A stretch of DNA of 64,000 nt from Colimorpha_A sp045540115 (GTDB lineage Bacteria > Bacillota > Clostridia > Oscillospirales > CAG-272): positions 13,763 through 77,762 of the forward strand of contig JAZQGR010000109.1 of the NCBI GenBank assembly GCA_045540115.1, written 5' to 3'. The number at the start of each line of letters is the position of its first letter. The stretch's first letter is position 1. Below, piece after piece: positions 16,626 through 26,090 of the stretch. Made by a program: the position numbers and the translations under genes. The notes beneath the pieces were generated by a model, which saw only the letters and a program-made list of their open reading frames with translations, did not search any database and was not told the DNA's origin.

Positions 16626-19465
16626 CAGTTTTTCTTCATCAAGAATGCGAAGCTTATCTTTTCGTCGTCAACTCGATACTTCTCGTGAAGCACGGGACCA
16701 CAGCTATTTGATCCAATACCGCTAACCTTGTAATCGATACGAACATTTGTAAGACCACACTTAACGAGCTCAAAGTTATGTGCTTTTGACTGAAGGTCAT
16801 AAGCGCTGTATTCAGAAACGCAGATCTCCATCGTATTTTCGGGAATGAACTCAAATGCGCCGAGCTTCATGTACTTGACACCGAAATGGTTTCCATGCTC
16901 CTGAGGCTTGATATAGTCTACGTATTCTTTCTCGGCGGTGCTTTCATACATCCCGAGCTTGGAAGCGTTATGAACGTCGCAGTAAGACTCGAGTGGACCG
17001 TAGCCGAAATAGGTAAACTCTTTTTCTTTTGTTGTAAACTCAAATCCAAGGCGCGGCAGATACTGTCTATCCGTCTTATCGAAGTTTCCGTTAAGCTCAA
17101 CCTTAATGCTTCCGTCACCAAGGAAGGTGTATTTTACCTGATATGCAAGGAAGGGAGCGCGGGAGGTTGAAGCGAGAGACGCATCAACGGTAATTACGTT
17201 TCCGTCAACAGTACAGCTGTAAACCTTGTTCTTTGCGTTGTTATATCTTTCAAAGAACCAGCTGTTCTTAATATTTCTGTCGTTATCGGTCGGTGCTCTC
17301 CATACTGTAAGCTTAATTGGAGAAGCGTTGTATCCGTCGAGATCGACAATGTATCCGTAATGAGTATTGAATTTATACTCAAAATCTTTGCCCTTGATAT
17401 ATGCAAACTCGTTATCGGTCGTGATCTCAGGCTTGCAATCGCAAAGGGCTACATCGTTCTTACCCTCCGAAATGGTCATCTGAGCAGATGCAACCTCATA
17501 ACCGTCTGCGTTATACATATAAACGTTAAGATATGCGCCAAGCTTGCAGTCGACAGCTTCGAGAGGAAGCTCAACGCTTTCAGACGTATGAGGCGCCGTA
17601 TCAAGCGAAAGCTCGCCGCTCTTTACCGTCTTGCCGTCAACAGTATATTCGTAAACGAATTTATACGCGCTGAAGGGAGTGAAGTCATAGCGGTTAAGAA
17701 GAGTAAGAACACCATCGTTCCATTCTGCAGCAAAGGGCTGATAAGCAGACTTTGCCTCATAAGAGCCTGCCTTGAAAGATCTGTCGCTAAAGGTAAGACC
17801 GTCACAGCAGAAGTTACCGTCATGCGTTTCCTCTCCAAAGTCACCGCCATAGCAAAGCTCACCATCGGCTCGCTTAGCAACGTGGTCGGTCCATTCCCAG
17901 ATACATCCACCGATGAACTGAGGACGATTATAGATCTCGTTCCAGTAGTCGAAGAGGTCTCCGGGGCCGTTACCCATTGCGTGACAGTATTCACAGAGGA
18001 ACACAGGACGCTTGTCACCGGTATTATCAATATAGGGCTGGAGGCAATGAGGGCCGCCCTGCGAGGGATTGGAATCGATGATCCAATACATACGGCTGAC
18101 AACGTCAACGGTATCGGGATCCTTCGCTTCTTTGTTATTGATAAATGCGCTTTCGTAATGGATCGGACGTACGATCGACGCGTTCTTCATCATAACGCGA
18201 AGCTCGTCGCTCATAGCGGCGATATTAGGACCGTAATTCGACTCGTTTCCCAAGCTCCACATAGTAACGCAAGTATGGTTCTTATCACGCTGATAGAGAC
18301 GTCTTACGCGGTCAAGGTGCATTTCCTTCCATTCCGGATTATTGCAGGGCCACTTTTCGTCCATCTTTTCCCAACTATAACCGTACTTTGCAGATCTGCA
18401 GCAAAAGCCGTGGGTTTCCATATCAGCCTCGTCGACTACGTAGAATCCCATCTCATCGCAAAGCTCGATAAAACGTGGCTGAGGGGGATAATGAGAGGTT
18501 CTGATGCAGTTTATGTTCAGCTCTTTCATTCTCTTAAGGTCGAGGATCATATCCTCCTCGGTCATCGAGTAACCGTTAAGAGGGTGAGTATCGTGGTGGT
18601 TGACGCCCTTGAGCTTAACGCTTACGCCGTTAATGAGAAGCTCGCCGTTCTCGGATATGCTCTGAGTACGCATACCAACCTTGAACGGAATATACTCGCC
18701 AGCTTCCTCAACTATGACAGTATATAGATAGGGATTCTCTGCATTCCAAAGGATCGGCTTGAAGGGGTTAGCAACGTTTTTGTCAGCGTCGTATACGCTG
18801 AATGGATAATCACAGCTGATGTTCTTATCATCATAGTTTACAGTAACGTCGAAAACGTGTCCTATCGGACGGGAAAGAATATAAACGTCGCGGAAAATGC
18901 CGTTAAAACGGAAGAAGTCCTGATCCTCAAGATAACTTCCGATACACCATTTATAAACCTTGGCGATAATCTCGTTTTCACCCTCGTTAAGGGTTACCTT
19001 AAATTCGGAGGTGCTGTGTGAAACCGTCGAGAATCCGACAAGGTTTCCGTTAACGAAGAGCTCAACACAAGGCGCAACGCCCTCAAAAACGATATAGTTT
19101 TCCCTACCCGCTTCATCGGCAGTTACGGTAACAGTTCTTCTGTAAACGCCAACGGGATTATCATCGGGAACAAAGGGTGGATCTACGGGATAAGGATAGT
19201 TTACATTCGTATAGTAAGGAGCCTCATAACCTCTTGCCTGCCAGCAGGAGGGAACGTCGATCTTGTCCCAACTTGTAATTTCAGCCGGTACGTCAATATC
19301 GCGTGTGAAGAATGCAAAATCCCATTCACCATTAAGCGTCTTATAGAACTTTGACTTAGTCTTATCGCCCTCAAGTGCCTTTTCCAGAGTATCATACGGG
19401 AAATAATGAGCACGCGGAGGCTCGGTATTTACGTGAATGTTAGCAACGTTTTCATAAAAGCGCAT
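16625..19465 (-). CDS. lacZ: Beta-galactosidase, GH2 (LacZ type)
   Basis: A 946-residue cytoplasmic enzyme without signal peptide that hydrolyses terminal beta-galactosides. It has a GH2 sugar-binding domain (GEWDFAF, DVPSCWQARGYE), an immunoglobulin-like domain, the TIM barrel with NHHDTHP, RTSHYPP and DEADMETHGF, the acid/base E408 in SLGNES and the nucleophile E492 in CEYCHAMGN, then the C-terminal small-chain-like domain (RAPTDND, YGPLESYCD). It is a single-gene transcript with its own promoter and no sugar transporter beside it. Specificity for lactose against other galactosides is not decided by the sequence. Confidence 0.93.
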   Translation of the reverse strand: MRFYENVANIHVNTEPPRAHYFPYDTLEKALEGDKTKSKFYKTLNGEWDFAFFTRDIDVPAEITSWDKIDVPSCWQARGYEAPYYTNVNYPYPVDPPFVPDDNPVGVYRRTVTVTADEAGRENYIVFEGVAPCVELFVNGNLVGFSTVSHSTSEFKVTLNEGENEIIAKVYKWCIGSYLEDQDFFRFNGIFRDVYILSRPIGHVFDVTVNYDDKNISCDYPFSVYDADKNVANPFKPILWNAENPYLYTVIVEEAGEYIPFKVGMRTQSISENGELLINGVSVKLKGVNHHDTHPLNGYSMTEEDMILDLKRMKELNINCIRTSHYPPQPRFIELCDEMGFYVVDEADMETHGFCCRSAKYGYSWEKMDEKWPCNNPEWKEMHLDRVRRLYQRDKNHTCVTMWSLGNESNYGPNIAAMSDELRVMMKNASIVRPIHYESAFINNKEAKDPDTVDVVSRMYWIIDSNPSQGGPHCLQPYIDNTGDKRPVFLCEYCHAMGNGPGDLFDYWNEIYNRPQFIGGCIWEWTDHVAKRADGELCYGGDFGEETHDGNFCCDGLTFSDRSFKAGSYEAKSAYQPFAAEWNDGVLTLLNRYDFTPFSAYKFVYEYTVDGKTVKSGELSLDTAPHTSESVELPLEAVDCKLGAYLNVYMYNADGYEVASAQMTISEGKNDVALCDCKPEITTDNEFAYIKGKDFEYKFNTHYGYIVDLDGYNASPIKLTVWRAPTDNDRNIKNSWFFERYNNAKNKVYSCTVDGNVITVDASLASTSRAPFLAYQVKYTFLGDGSIKVELNGNFDKTDRQYLPRLGFEFTTKEKEFTYFGYGPLESYCDVHNASKLGMYESTAEKEYVDYIKPQEHGNHFGVKYMKLGAFEFIPENTMEICVSEYSAYDLQSKAHNFELVKCGLTNVRIDYKVSGIGSNSCGPVLHEKYRVDDEKISFAFLMKKN

Positions 19466-19508
19466 AGCATATATTCCTTTTCTGAAAATAATGAAATTTA
19501 CTATGATA

Positions 19509-19537
19509 ATTTTACCTTATATTTTACATTAAGTCAA
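19509..19537 (-). promoter_or_regulatory. Promoter of lacZ
   Basis: On the minus strand TTGACT, 17-bp spacer, TAAAAT, about 45 bp before the lacZ ATG, which has an AAAGGA ribosome binding site. Confidence 0.75.
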
Positions 19538-19625
19538 TAACATTACGTGAATTTGTTCTCGAATCTTTATCATGGCATTAAGTGCGAAATGTTTACATTT
19601 TATTCATAAACACAAATGCAGGTAG

Positions 19626-19634
19626 TGGTATAAT
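19626..19634 (+). promoter_or_regulatory. Extended -10 promoter of rimM-trmD
   Basis: TGGTATAAT is 30 bp before the rimM ATG; the -35 is poorly defined. Confidence 0.6.
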
Positions 19635-19664
19635 ATAATGGAATATACACATAGGCGGACAATA

Positions 19665-20183
19665 ATGAAACAATTCATAGAAATCGGAAAAATCATAAAT
19701 ACTCACGGCGTTAAAGGCGCAGTCAAAGTCGAGCCTTGGTGTGACTCACCTTCCGTCCTCTCTAAGATGAAGCGCATATTCTTTGCGCCTAAAGTGAGCG
19801 GAGACGGATTTGTCGAGACCGCAGTCATCAGCGGATCGGTCCAGAAGGACAAGGTTCTTCTCACTCTCGATGGAATTAATACCGTAGAAGCAGCAATAAC
19901 ACTCAAGAATACAGTAATATACGCAAACAGAGAGGATATTCCGATCAAAAAGGGTTCATTTCTCATTGCCGATCTTATCGGTCTGAATGTAATTGATGCA
20001 AATACAGGACGCATTTACGGCAAGATTACCGACGTAATTCAGGGCGGAAGCGGGGATATTTACGATATCAAGACTGATAACGGAAATGCGCTTATGCCTG
20101 CAGTTAAGGAGTTCGTAAAGGAAATCAGGCTTGACGAAGGCATATTCGTTACGCCGATCAAGGGAATATTCGATGAAGATTGA
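19665..20183 (+). CDS. rimM: Ribosome maturation factor RimM
   Basis: RimM assists 30S head assembly by binding uS19. The sequence shows the start EIGKIINTHGVKGAVKVEPWCD, a central beta-barrel, and the PRC-barrel domain with GSGDIYDIKTDNGNALMPAVKEFVKEI. The ATG at 19665 is used because homologues begin here; an upstream in-frame ATG at 19638 lies inside the promoter. The 172 residues match the family, and the gene overlaps trmD by 11 bp. The usual rpsP and KH-protein genes are absent upstream. Confidence 0.94.
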   Translation: MKQFIEIGKIINTHGVKGAVKVEPWCDSPSVLSKMKRIFFAPKVSGDGFVETAVISGSVQKDKVLLTLDGINTVEAAITLKNTVIYANREDIPIKKGSFLIADLIGLNVIDANTGRIYGKITDVIQGGSGDIYDIKTDNGNALMPAVKEFVKEIRLDEGIFVTPIKGIFDED

Positions 20184-20853
20184 TATTCTGACACTATTTC
20201 CGGACATGATAAACGCCGTTCTGAACGAGAGTATAATAGGACGGGCAGTTAATGCCGGGATTCTTTCGATAAATGCTCATAACATACGCGATTATTCCAC
20301 CGACAAGCATCGCCGGGTTGACGATACGCCATACGGAGGCGGAATGGGAATGCTTATGGCGGCACCGCCAATTTATTCTTGCTATAAAGCCATTGCCGAC
20401 AACATCTCAGATGATTCGAAGAAAAAAGTAGTTTATATGTCGCCGCAAGGAAGGGTGTTAACTCAGAGCAAGGCGAAAGAGCTTTCCGAGCTTGATAATC
20501 TGATAATTATATGCGGTCATTACGAGGGTATTGACGAGAGAATTATCGAAACGATCGTTGACGAGGAAATCTCGGTCGGCGACTACATTTTAACGGGAGG
20601 CGAGCTTCCCGCCTGCATACTTGTCGATTCTGTTTCAAGGCTGATACCCGGTGTGCTCTCCGACAGTGAATGTCACGAGATAGAAAGTATTTCCTGCGGT
20701 ATGCTCGAATATCCCCAATATACCCGCCCTCTCGTATTCGAGGGCAAGGAGGTTCCCGCAGTTCTTCAAGGCGGAAACCACAAGGAGATCGAAAAATGGC
20801 GCTACAAGATGGCGCTTGAGAGTACAAAGAAAAAACGTCCCGATCTGATTTAA
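20173..20853 (+). CDS. trmD: tRNA (guanine37-N1)-methyltransferase TrmD
   Basis: TrmD makes m1G37, which prevents frameshifting. It is a SPOUT-class methyltransferase with the trefoil-knot motifs GHYEGIDERI and SVGDYILTGGELPA, plus the N-terminal DDTPYGGGMGMLM. The 226 residues are standard. The ATG at 20173 overlaps rimM; AAGGGA lies upstream. rplS, the common next gene, is missing. Confidence 0.96.
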   Translation: MKIDILTLFPDMINAVLNESIIGRAVNAGILSINAHNIRDYSTDKHRRVDDTPYGGGMGMLMAAPPIYSCYKAIADNISDDSKKKVVYMSPQGRVLTQSKAKELSELDNLIIICGHYEGIDERIIETIVDEEISVGDYILTGGELPACILVDSVSRLIPGVLSDSECHEIESISCGMLEYPQYTRPLVFEGKEVPAVLQGGNHKEIEKWRYKMALESTKKKRPDLI

Positions 20854-20876
20854 AATACTACGAAAGGAGTCCGTTT

Positions 20877-22802
20877 ATGAACAAGAGCAAAAACGCAAAA
20901 AAGAAAAGCTCGATTTTTTCCTCTCTTACGCGCTTTTCCGAACATATATATTCTAAAATGCCGGAAAGCTTCAGCGCGCGTCTTTTGATCGGCAAGAAAA
21001 AGACCGAAAACGGACTTTTTTCAAAGCTTATATCGAAAATTAACTTCAAGAAGCGCGTTTCCCTTCCAATCAAGCGCTTCTTTGCAAAAAGCTTTGATAA
21101 TAGCTTCATTTTGGGATATCTCAAGAAGCTGATCTCGATGATACCGCTCATTCAGCTTAAATGCGTCGGACTCTTCTATTTCTCATTCGGTCTGTACAGC
21201 ACAATAGTTAACCTCATCAAGGCAAACCTGATTTCAGGCGGCAGAGGTGATCTCTCCCTCTACCTCAGCATTGGTTCATTTGTCGTTGGAGGAATCTTCT
21301 GCGGATCTCAAAAGAGTTGCTACGCGTCATTTTCTGAAAGCAAAATACTCTCGTCGGTATTCTTTGGCTTCTTTAACGTACCGAGAAACAATTACTTTTT
21401 GCAAAAAGATCCGATTGGCCGTCCAACCTACTTCCTGATCGCAGGAATCATCGCGGGAGTTTTGGGTTCGCTGACTTCAGTGCAGCTTGTGCTCCTGCTG
21501 ATCCCATCGCTGATCTTAATTTATGGCGTATTCGCCTTTCCCGAAAGCGGCGTGGTTGCGCTCTTTCTCGCGCTTCCCTTCCTTTCTGTAAGCCGTCTTG
21601 CGGCTCTCGGTGTGCTTGTTACGCTTTCGTGGCTTATCAAGCTGATACGCGGCAAGCGAATATTTAAGTTCACCTCGCTCGATCTAACCGTTCTTGCATT
21701 CGGTATCTCAATCCTTCTTGGTGGCATAATATCCGTCTCGCCGGAGGAAAGCTCTGAGCTCTCCATCCTTCTTATCGCAATGCTTTCAACATATTTCGCG
21801 GTATCCAATCTCCTACGAACCGCAGAATGGATAAAGAAGTGTGGTGTCGCTCTTGTAATTTCCTTTCTTGCCTCGCTCGTTGCATCGATAATCGGAATTG
21901 CAGTTCAGCTTCTTCCTGATACAATAGGCGTAATATTCAACGATATATTCTCCGATTCCCTTCTGTCCATTATGAGAATAAATCCGACATTTATACACAT
22001 GTCTGTTGCGGTAATTCCACTCATGATAATGCAATCAGTAGCGTCAAAGACCTCGTCAAAAACCGCATGGTCGGTATTTGCCGTACTTCTCACTATTGCA
22101 TGCCTGCTGATCGGCTCATCAAGAAGCGGAGCTCTCGCGGTAATTATCGGTCTTACGCTTCTTCTTTTGCTTGTATCAAAAAGATCTTTTTCTTATATCA
22201 TTCCAGCCCTAATCATTATTCCATTGGTCATTGCTCTGATGCCGTCATCAGTAGTAGATGCCGTCTGCAAGGTCTTCTCGTTTAATGGAACGATTGCTTC
22301 GTACAGGCAGACACTTAGTTATACGACTAACAAGATGATGCACGATTCATTCTTCGGCGGCATAGGACTCGGGGAGTGTGCATTTACGAAAATCTATCCT
22401 CTTTATACAAACGATCTTTCCCTTCAAATGACACATGCATCCGATCTCTATTCACAGATCACGATTTCACTCGGCATTTCGGGGCTTATCATATTCATTC
22501 TCTTTATTGCGCAGCTTCTAAGAAAGTATTTTTCTTATATTGTCAAAAGCGTCTCGGATGAACCTGACCTCAAAATCTCAGTAATATCGACGTTTACAGG
22601 ACTTTGCGCTCTTCTCATTATGGGGCTTATCGACTATATATGGCTATCGCCCTCGGTATTTCTGATGTTCTGGCTTATGGCAGGACTGTTCTCCGCATCG
22701 GTAAGAACAGCGAAAGCGGAAAGATACGAGCTCTCCTCTGATGAGCCGACTCTTGAAATCGACTGTAAAACCCTAAACCAATTTTCTAAACGAAAAGGAT
22801 GA
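20877..22802 (+). CDS. O-antigen ligase/polymerase-like (Wzy_C) membrane protein
   Basis: A 641-residue protein with a ~75-residue basic N-terminal extension and about 12 membrane segments. The segment GSSRSGALAVIIGL followed by a large loop (GGIGLGECAFTKIYPLYT) is characteristic of the O-antigen ligase/Wzy family, which joins lipid-linked glycan to an acceptor outside the membrane. In this Gram-positive-type genome it would act on a cell-wall or capsular polysaccharide. It follows trmD by 23 bp with an AAAGGAG ribosome binding site and precedes two DUF4330 genes, probably one operon. Substrate unknown. Confidence 0.75.
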   Translation: MNKSKNAKKKSSIFSSLTRFSEHIYSKMPESFSARLLIGKKKTENGLFSKLISKINFKKRVSLPIKRFFAKSFDNSFILGYLKKLISMIPLIQLKCVGLFYFSFGLYSTIVNLIKANLISGGRGDLSLYLSIGSFVVGGIFCGSQKSCYASFSESKILSSVFFGFFNVPRNNYFLQKDPIGRPTYFLIAGIIAGVLGSLTSVQLVLLLIPSLILIYGVFAFPESGVVALFLALPFLSVSRLAALGVLVTLSWLIKLIRGKRIFKFTSLDLTVLAFGISILLGGIISVSPEESSELSILLIAMLSTYFAVSNLLRTAEWIKKCGVALVISFLASLVASIIGIAVQLLPDTIGVIFNDIFSDSLLSIMRINPTFIHMSVAVIPLMIMQSVASKTSSKTAWSVFAVLLTIACLLIGSSRSGALAVIIGLTLLLLLVSKRSFSYIIPALIIIPLVIALMPSSVVDAVCKVFSFNGTIASYRQTLSYTTNKMMHDSFFGGIGLGECAFTKIYPLYTNDLSLQMTHASDLYSQITISLGISGLIIFILFIAQLLRKYFSYIVKSVSDEPDLKISVISTFTGLCALLIMGLIDYIWLSPSVFLMFWLMAGLFSASVRTAKAERYELSSDEPTLEIDCKTLNQFSKRKG

Positions 22803-22808
22803 CATACA

Positions 22809-23306
22809 ATGAACGCAAATCCTAAGAAGAAGAAAATAAGCTTTAATTTCATAGACGTTGCCCTTATCGTCATTGCGCTTGCCGCGATCTCAGTTCTCAT
22901 ATTTCTCTTTAACAGCAAAGACATAGTTAAGCCGAGCGGAAATGAAAACGTAAAGATCGAATATACTGTTACTCTATCACCTGTCAGAGAGGAATATATC
23001 AACCTCGTAAAGATCGGCGATAAGGTTATCAACACAGCGGTTATGGAAGGTTGTGGAGAGGTTATCTCCGTTACAAACTCTGACTATTACTATATCGGAA
23101 CAAATTCCGAAACAGGAGAATCGGTCTCTACTCCTTATCCCGGAATGAAAACGATGGTCATCAAAATCAGAGCAACGGCAACGAAAACGGCATACGGTTA
23201 CTCCGTAAACGGCTTTGACGTCGTTATAGGCGAGGATGTTTCGCTCCGCGTTCCCGATTTCACCGGCTCGGGTAAGTGCACCTCTGTCACAGAGTTGCGT
23301 AAATAA
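22809..23306 (+). CDS. DUF4330 protein A
   Basis: 165 residues with a basic N-terminus (KKKKISFNFIDVALIVIALAA), one membrane segment at ~15-36 and an extracytoplasmic beta-rich domain ending in FDVVIGEDVSLRVPDF. This matches DUF4330, a family of unknown function. It lies 6 bp after the polymerase-like gene and 14 bp before a second paralogue; the shared opening KISF(N/S)(F/V)ID shows their common origin. Confidence 0.7.
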   Translation: MNANPKKKKISFNFIDVALIVIALAAISVLIFLFNSKDIVKPSGNENVKIEYTVTLSPVREEYINLVKIGDKVINTAVMEGCGEVISVTNSDYYYIGTNSETGESVSTPYPGMKTMVIKIRATATKTAYGYSVNGFDVVIGEDVSLRVPDFTGSGKCTSVTELRK

Positions 23307-23320
23307 CAGGAGGGATAATT

Positions 23321-23812
23321 ATGGGTAAGAAAAATAATTCAGAAAGAAAAATATCCTTCTCTGTTATAGATTTTTCAGTCATTATTGTCGTGCTGGCGCT
23401 GTTAGTCGGAGTAATTGCAAGGTACGATGTTGTTGACCGTCTCTTTTCAAAAACATCGCTTACAGATGCGAAAATAACATTCGTCGCTGAAGCGATAACT
23501 TCAGAAGAGGCTTCAGCATTTACTGAAAACAACAAATTCTATACAGAAGGTGACGTTTTTGGAACTCTGACTGCGGTAACAGACCCGGCAAAGGCTCTTA
23601 TGTATAGAGAAAATGCAGCCGGTGAGCTTGTCGCTTACGAGCACGATTTCCTACTCGATCTTCGCGGAAGCTTTACATGCAAGGTCATGGAATCAAAGAG
23701 CGGATATCTGCTTGGCGGCAATAGATATATCGCCGCAGGCTCCGTTTTTACCGTCAGAGCCGATGGCGTAGCAGTAAAAATAACGGTAATTTCAATCGAG
23801 ACCCTCAATTAA
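23321..23812 (+). CDS. DUF4330 protein B
   Basis: 163 residues, paralogue of the previous gene: KISFSVIDFSVIIVVLALLVGVIARYDVVD as N-terminal anchor, then an extracytoplasmic domain with GGNRYIAAGSVFTVRADGVAVKITV. An AGGAGG ribosome binding site precedes the ATG. Two different single-pass proteins behind a polysaccharide polymerase suggest accessory subunits of surface glycan assembly, which is inference. Confidence 0.7.
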   Translation: MGKKNNSERKISFSVIDFSVIIVVLALLVGVIARYDVVDRLFSKTSLTDAKITFVAEAITSEEASAFTENNKFYTEGDVFGTLTAVTDPAKALMYRENAAGELVAYEHDFLLDLRGSFTCKVMESKSGYLLGGNRYIAAGSVFTVRADGVAVKITVISIETLN

Positions 23813-23855
23813 TACAATTTTTTTGATAAAAACACAAGAAAAAATTCAAAAACTA

Positions 23856-23884
23856 TTGATTTTATTTTTAAAACTTGTTATAAT
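23856..23884 (+). promoter_or_regulatory. Promoter of ptsH
   Basis: TTGATT, 17-bp spacer, TATAAT with an upstream TGT; 39 bp before the ptsH ATG. Confidence 0.82.
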
Positions 23885-23923
23885 ACTTGTTGTTAATTAG
23901 AATTTTCTGACAGGAGCACAAAA

Positions 23924-24187
23924 ATGATCACTCGCGATGTTACAATACAGAACAACGTAGGTCTCCACGCAAGACCCGCGACCTTCTTTATACAGAAGGC
24001 AAATTCCTATAAGTCGACTATATGGGTCGAAAAGGATGACCGCCGCGTTAATGCGAAATCGCTTCTCGGTGTTCTTTCGCTCGGCATAATCAAGGGTATG
24101 ACTGTTACCCTCATTGCCGACGGAGCTGACGAAAACGAAGCTCTTGACGGACTCTCCGAGCTTATTACTACCGGCTTCGAGGGCTGA
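23924..24187 (+). CDS. ptsH: Phosphocarrier protein HPr
   Basis: HPr relays phosphate from enzyme I to sugar-specific EIIA proteins. The phosphorylated H15 is in GLHARPA and the regulatory S46, target of HPr kinase, is in NAKSLLGVLSLGI. Because H15 is present this is HPr and not Crh. 87 residues, normal. It is monocistronic here, with a strong promoter and its own terminator; ptsI is not nearby. Confidence 0.93.
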   Translation: MITRDVTIQNNVGLHARPATFFIQKANSYKSTIWVEKDDRRVNAKSLLGVLSLGIIKGMTVTLIADGADENEALDGLSELITTGFEG

Positions 24188-24206
24188 TACTAATAATATG
24201 AAAGTT

Positions 24207-24241
24207 GGCAGACAGCACCTCTCGGTATGTCTGCCTTTTTT
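24207..24241 (+). terminator. Terminator of ptsH
   Basis: GGCAGACA / TGTCTGCC stem followed by six T. It ends only six bases before the AAAGGAGG ribosome binding site of uvrC. Confidence 0.88.
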
Positions 24242-24262
24242 GCTTTTAAAGGAGGAAGCGGT

Positions 24263-26086
24263 ATGAGTAATTACGATTACAATATTATTTTAGAGCTAAA
24301 AGAAAAAGCAAGCCGCCTGCCTCTCTGCCCCGGTGTATATCTGATGAAGGACAAGGGCGGGAAAATAATCTACGTCGGTAAGTCAAAGGCGCTGAAAAAT
24401 CGCGTTCTTTCGTATTTTACCGATCTTGACAGCCATACGCTCAAAACCTCACGTCTTGTTTCGAATATTCGTGATTTTGAAGTTATGCTCACGACCACGG
24501 AAATCGAGGCTCTTGCCCTCGAAAACCGCCTTATCAAACTTCATACACCCAAGTTCAACATCAAGCTTAAGGACGGCAAAAGCTACCCGTATATAAAGGT
24601 CACGATGAACGAGGAATATCCCCGCATTCTCGTTGACCGAAAGCGCGTAAACGACGGCGCAAGATATTTCGGTCCTTATTCGGGAATGTCAACAGCATAC
24701 GATATCCTAAATACGGCGCGCAAAGCATTTGGTATTCCCGACTGCAAAAGAAGCTTTCCGAAGGACATCGGAAAAAGCCGTCCGTGCCTTAACTATCAGA
24801 TCGGTCTGTGTTCAGGACCCTGCACGGGAAAAATATCGCCTGAAGAATACAGAAAGATATTTACGGATGTTCTTCCGTTTCTCGGCGGTTCAATTACCGC
24901 AGTAAAAAAGTCACTTACCGAGCAGATGGAATTTGCCGCCGAAAATATGATGTTTGAGACAGCGGCGCTTAATCGCGACAGGATCCGTTCCCTTACAAAG
25001 CTTTGGGACAAGCAGAAGGTCGTTGCCGCGCCTAATGTCGAGCAGGATGTCATTTCTCTCTATTCGGACGAGACCTGCTCAGCAATTGCGGTTTTCTATA
25101 TCAGAAGCGGTGCGGTAACTGATAAGGAATGCTTTGTATACGGTGCGGATATGATTATTGACGAGGACGCCCTTTCGTCATTCATATTTGAGCTTTACAG
25201 AATAAGAGAATATATCCCGAAGGAAATACTACTTGATTTCCCCATTATTGATGATGATCTTACGGCTCTTTCGGAGCTTCTTAGCGAGAAGGCGGGACAC
25301 AAGGTCACTCTTCGCCTTCCTGAAAAAGGAAACCTCAAGCAGCTTTGCGATATGGTTCATCAAAACGCAAAAGAATATGCAAAGCAGTATAACACGAAGG
25401 TTGAGAAGGAAAGCGACACGCTAATACGACTCGCACAGCTTCTTTCGCTTGAAGTAGTTCCCGATAAGATCGAGGCGTTTGACATTTCAAACTACGGTAA
25501 TGAAAACATTACTGCAGGTAAAGTCAGGATAGAAAACGGCAAATTCGTGAAAAGTGCTTACAGAACCTATAAAATATCGGGAAGTCAGGATGATTATGCC
25601 TCAATGGTCGAGGCGGTTCGCAGACGCTTCTCACATACGGAAGATGAATTTCCCGACCTTCTTCTGCTTGACGGAGGAAAGGCGCACGTTTCAGTCATAA
25701 AGCCGGTTTTAGCCGAAATGGGCATCGATATTCCCGTATTCGGCATGGTAAAGGATGAGTACCATAAAACACGTGCCTTAACGACTGAGGATGAGGAAAT
25801 CAGCATTGCACGCGAGCAGCCTGTATTTCTTCTCATCTATAAGCTTCAGGAAGAGGTTCACCGCTATACGGTATCGAGAATGACGGGAGCAAAGCGAAAG
25901 ACTCTCAAACGCTCTACGCTTCAAAATATAAGCGGTATTGGCCCGAGCAAGGCAAAGACACTGCTTAGTACATTTGGCGGTCTTAACGGAGTCAAAAATG
26001 CCTCGTACGATGATCTTATTGCGGTCAAGGGTGTATCGAAGCGCGACGCTGAGCAAATAATACAATACTTTAATAATAAGGAATAA
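24263..26086 (+). CDS. uvrC: Excinuclease ABC subunit UvrC
   Basis: UvrC makes both incisions around a UvrAB-marked lesion. It has a GIY-YIG domain (PGVYLMKDKGGKIIYVGKSKALKNRV), a UVR motif near 200-235, the UvrC RNase H-like endonuclease domain (IEAFDISNYGNENITAG, LLLDGGKAHVSV) and two C-terminal helix-hairpin-helix motifs (ISGIGPSKAKTLLSTFGGL, VKGVSKRDAEQI). 607 residues. The ATG at 24263 is set by AAAGGAGG at 24248-24255; longer readings would run back through the ptsH terminator. rsmD and coaD follow tightly. Confidence 0.96.
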   Translation: MSNYDYNIILELKEKASRLPLCPGVYLMKDKGGKIIYVGKSKALKNRVLSYFTDLDSHTLKTSRLVSNIRDFEVMLTTTEIEALALENRLIKLHTPKFNIKLKDGKSYPYIKVTMNEEYPRILVDRKRVNDGARYFGPYSGMSTAYDILNTARKAFGIPDCKRSFPKDIGKSRPCLNYQIGLCSGPCTGKISPEEYRKIFTDVLPFLGGSITAVKKSLTEQMEFAAENMMFETAALNRDRIRSLTKLWDKQKVVAAPNVEQDVISLYSDETCSAIAVFYIRSGAVTDKECFVYGADMIIDEDALSSFIFELYRIREYIPKEILLDFPIIDDDLTALSELLSEKAGHKVTLRLPEKGNLKQLCDMVHQNAKEYAKQYNTKVEKESDTLIRLAQLLSLEVVPDKIEAFDISNYGNENITAGKVRIENGKFVKSAYRTYKISGSQDDYASMVEAVRRRFSHTEDEFPDLLLLDGGKAHVSVIKPVLAEMGIDIPVFGMVKDEYHKTRALTTEDEEISIAREQPVFLLIYKLQEEVHRYTVSRMTGAKRKTLKRSTLQNISGIGPSKAKTLLSTFGGLNGVKNASYDDLIAVKGVSKRDAEQIIQYFNNKE

Positions 26087-26090
26087 CAGC

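Noticed and set aside
17360..18727. Long plus-strand open frame inside lacZ
   Set aside because: Shadow of the beta-galactosidase gene, with no start signal and no recognisable domain.
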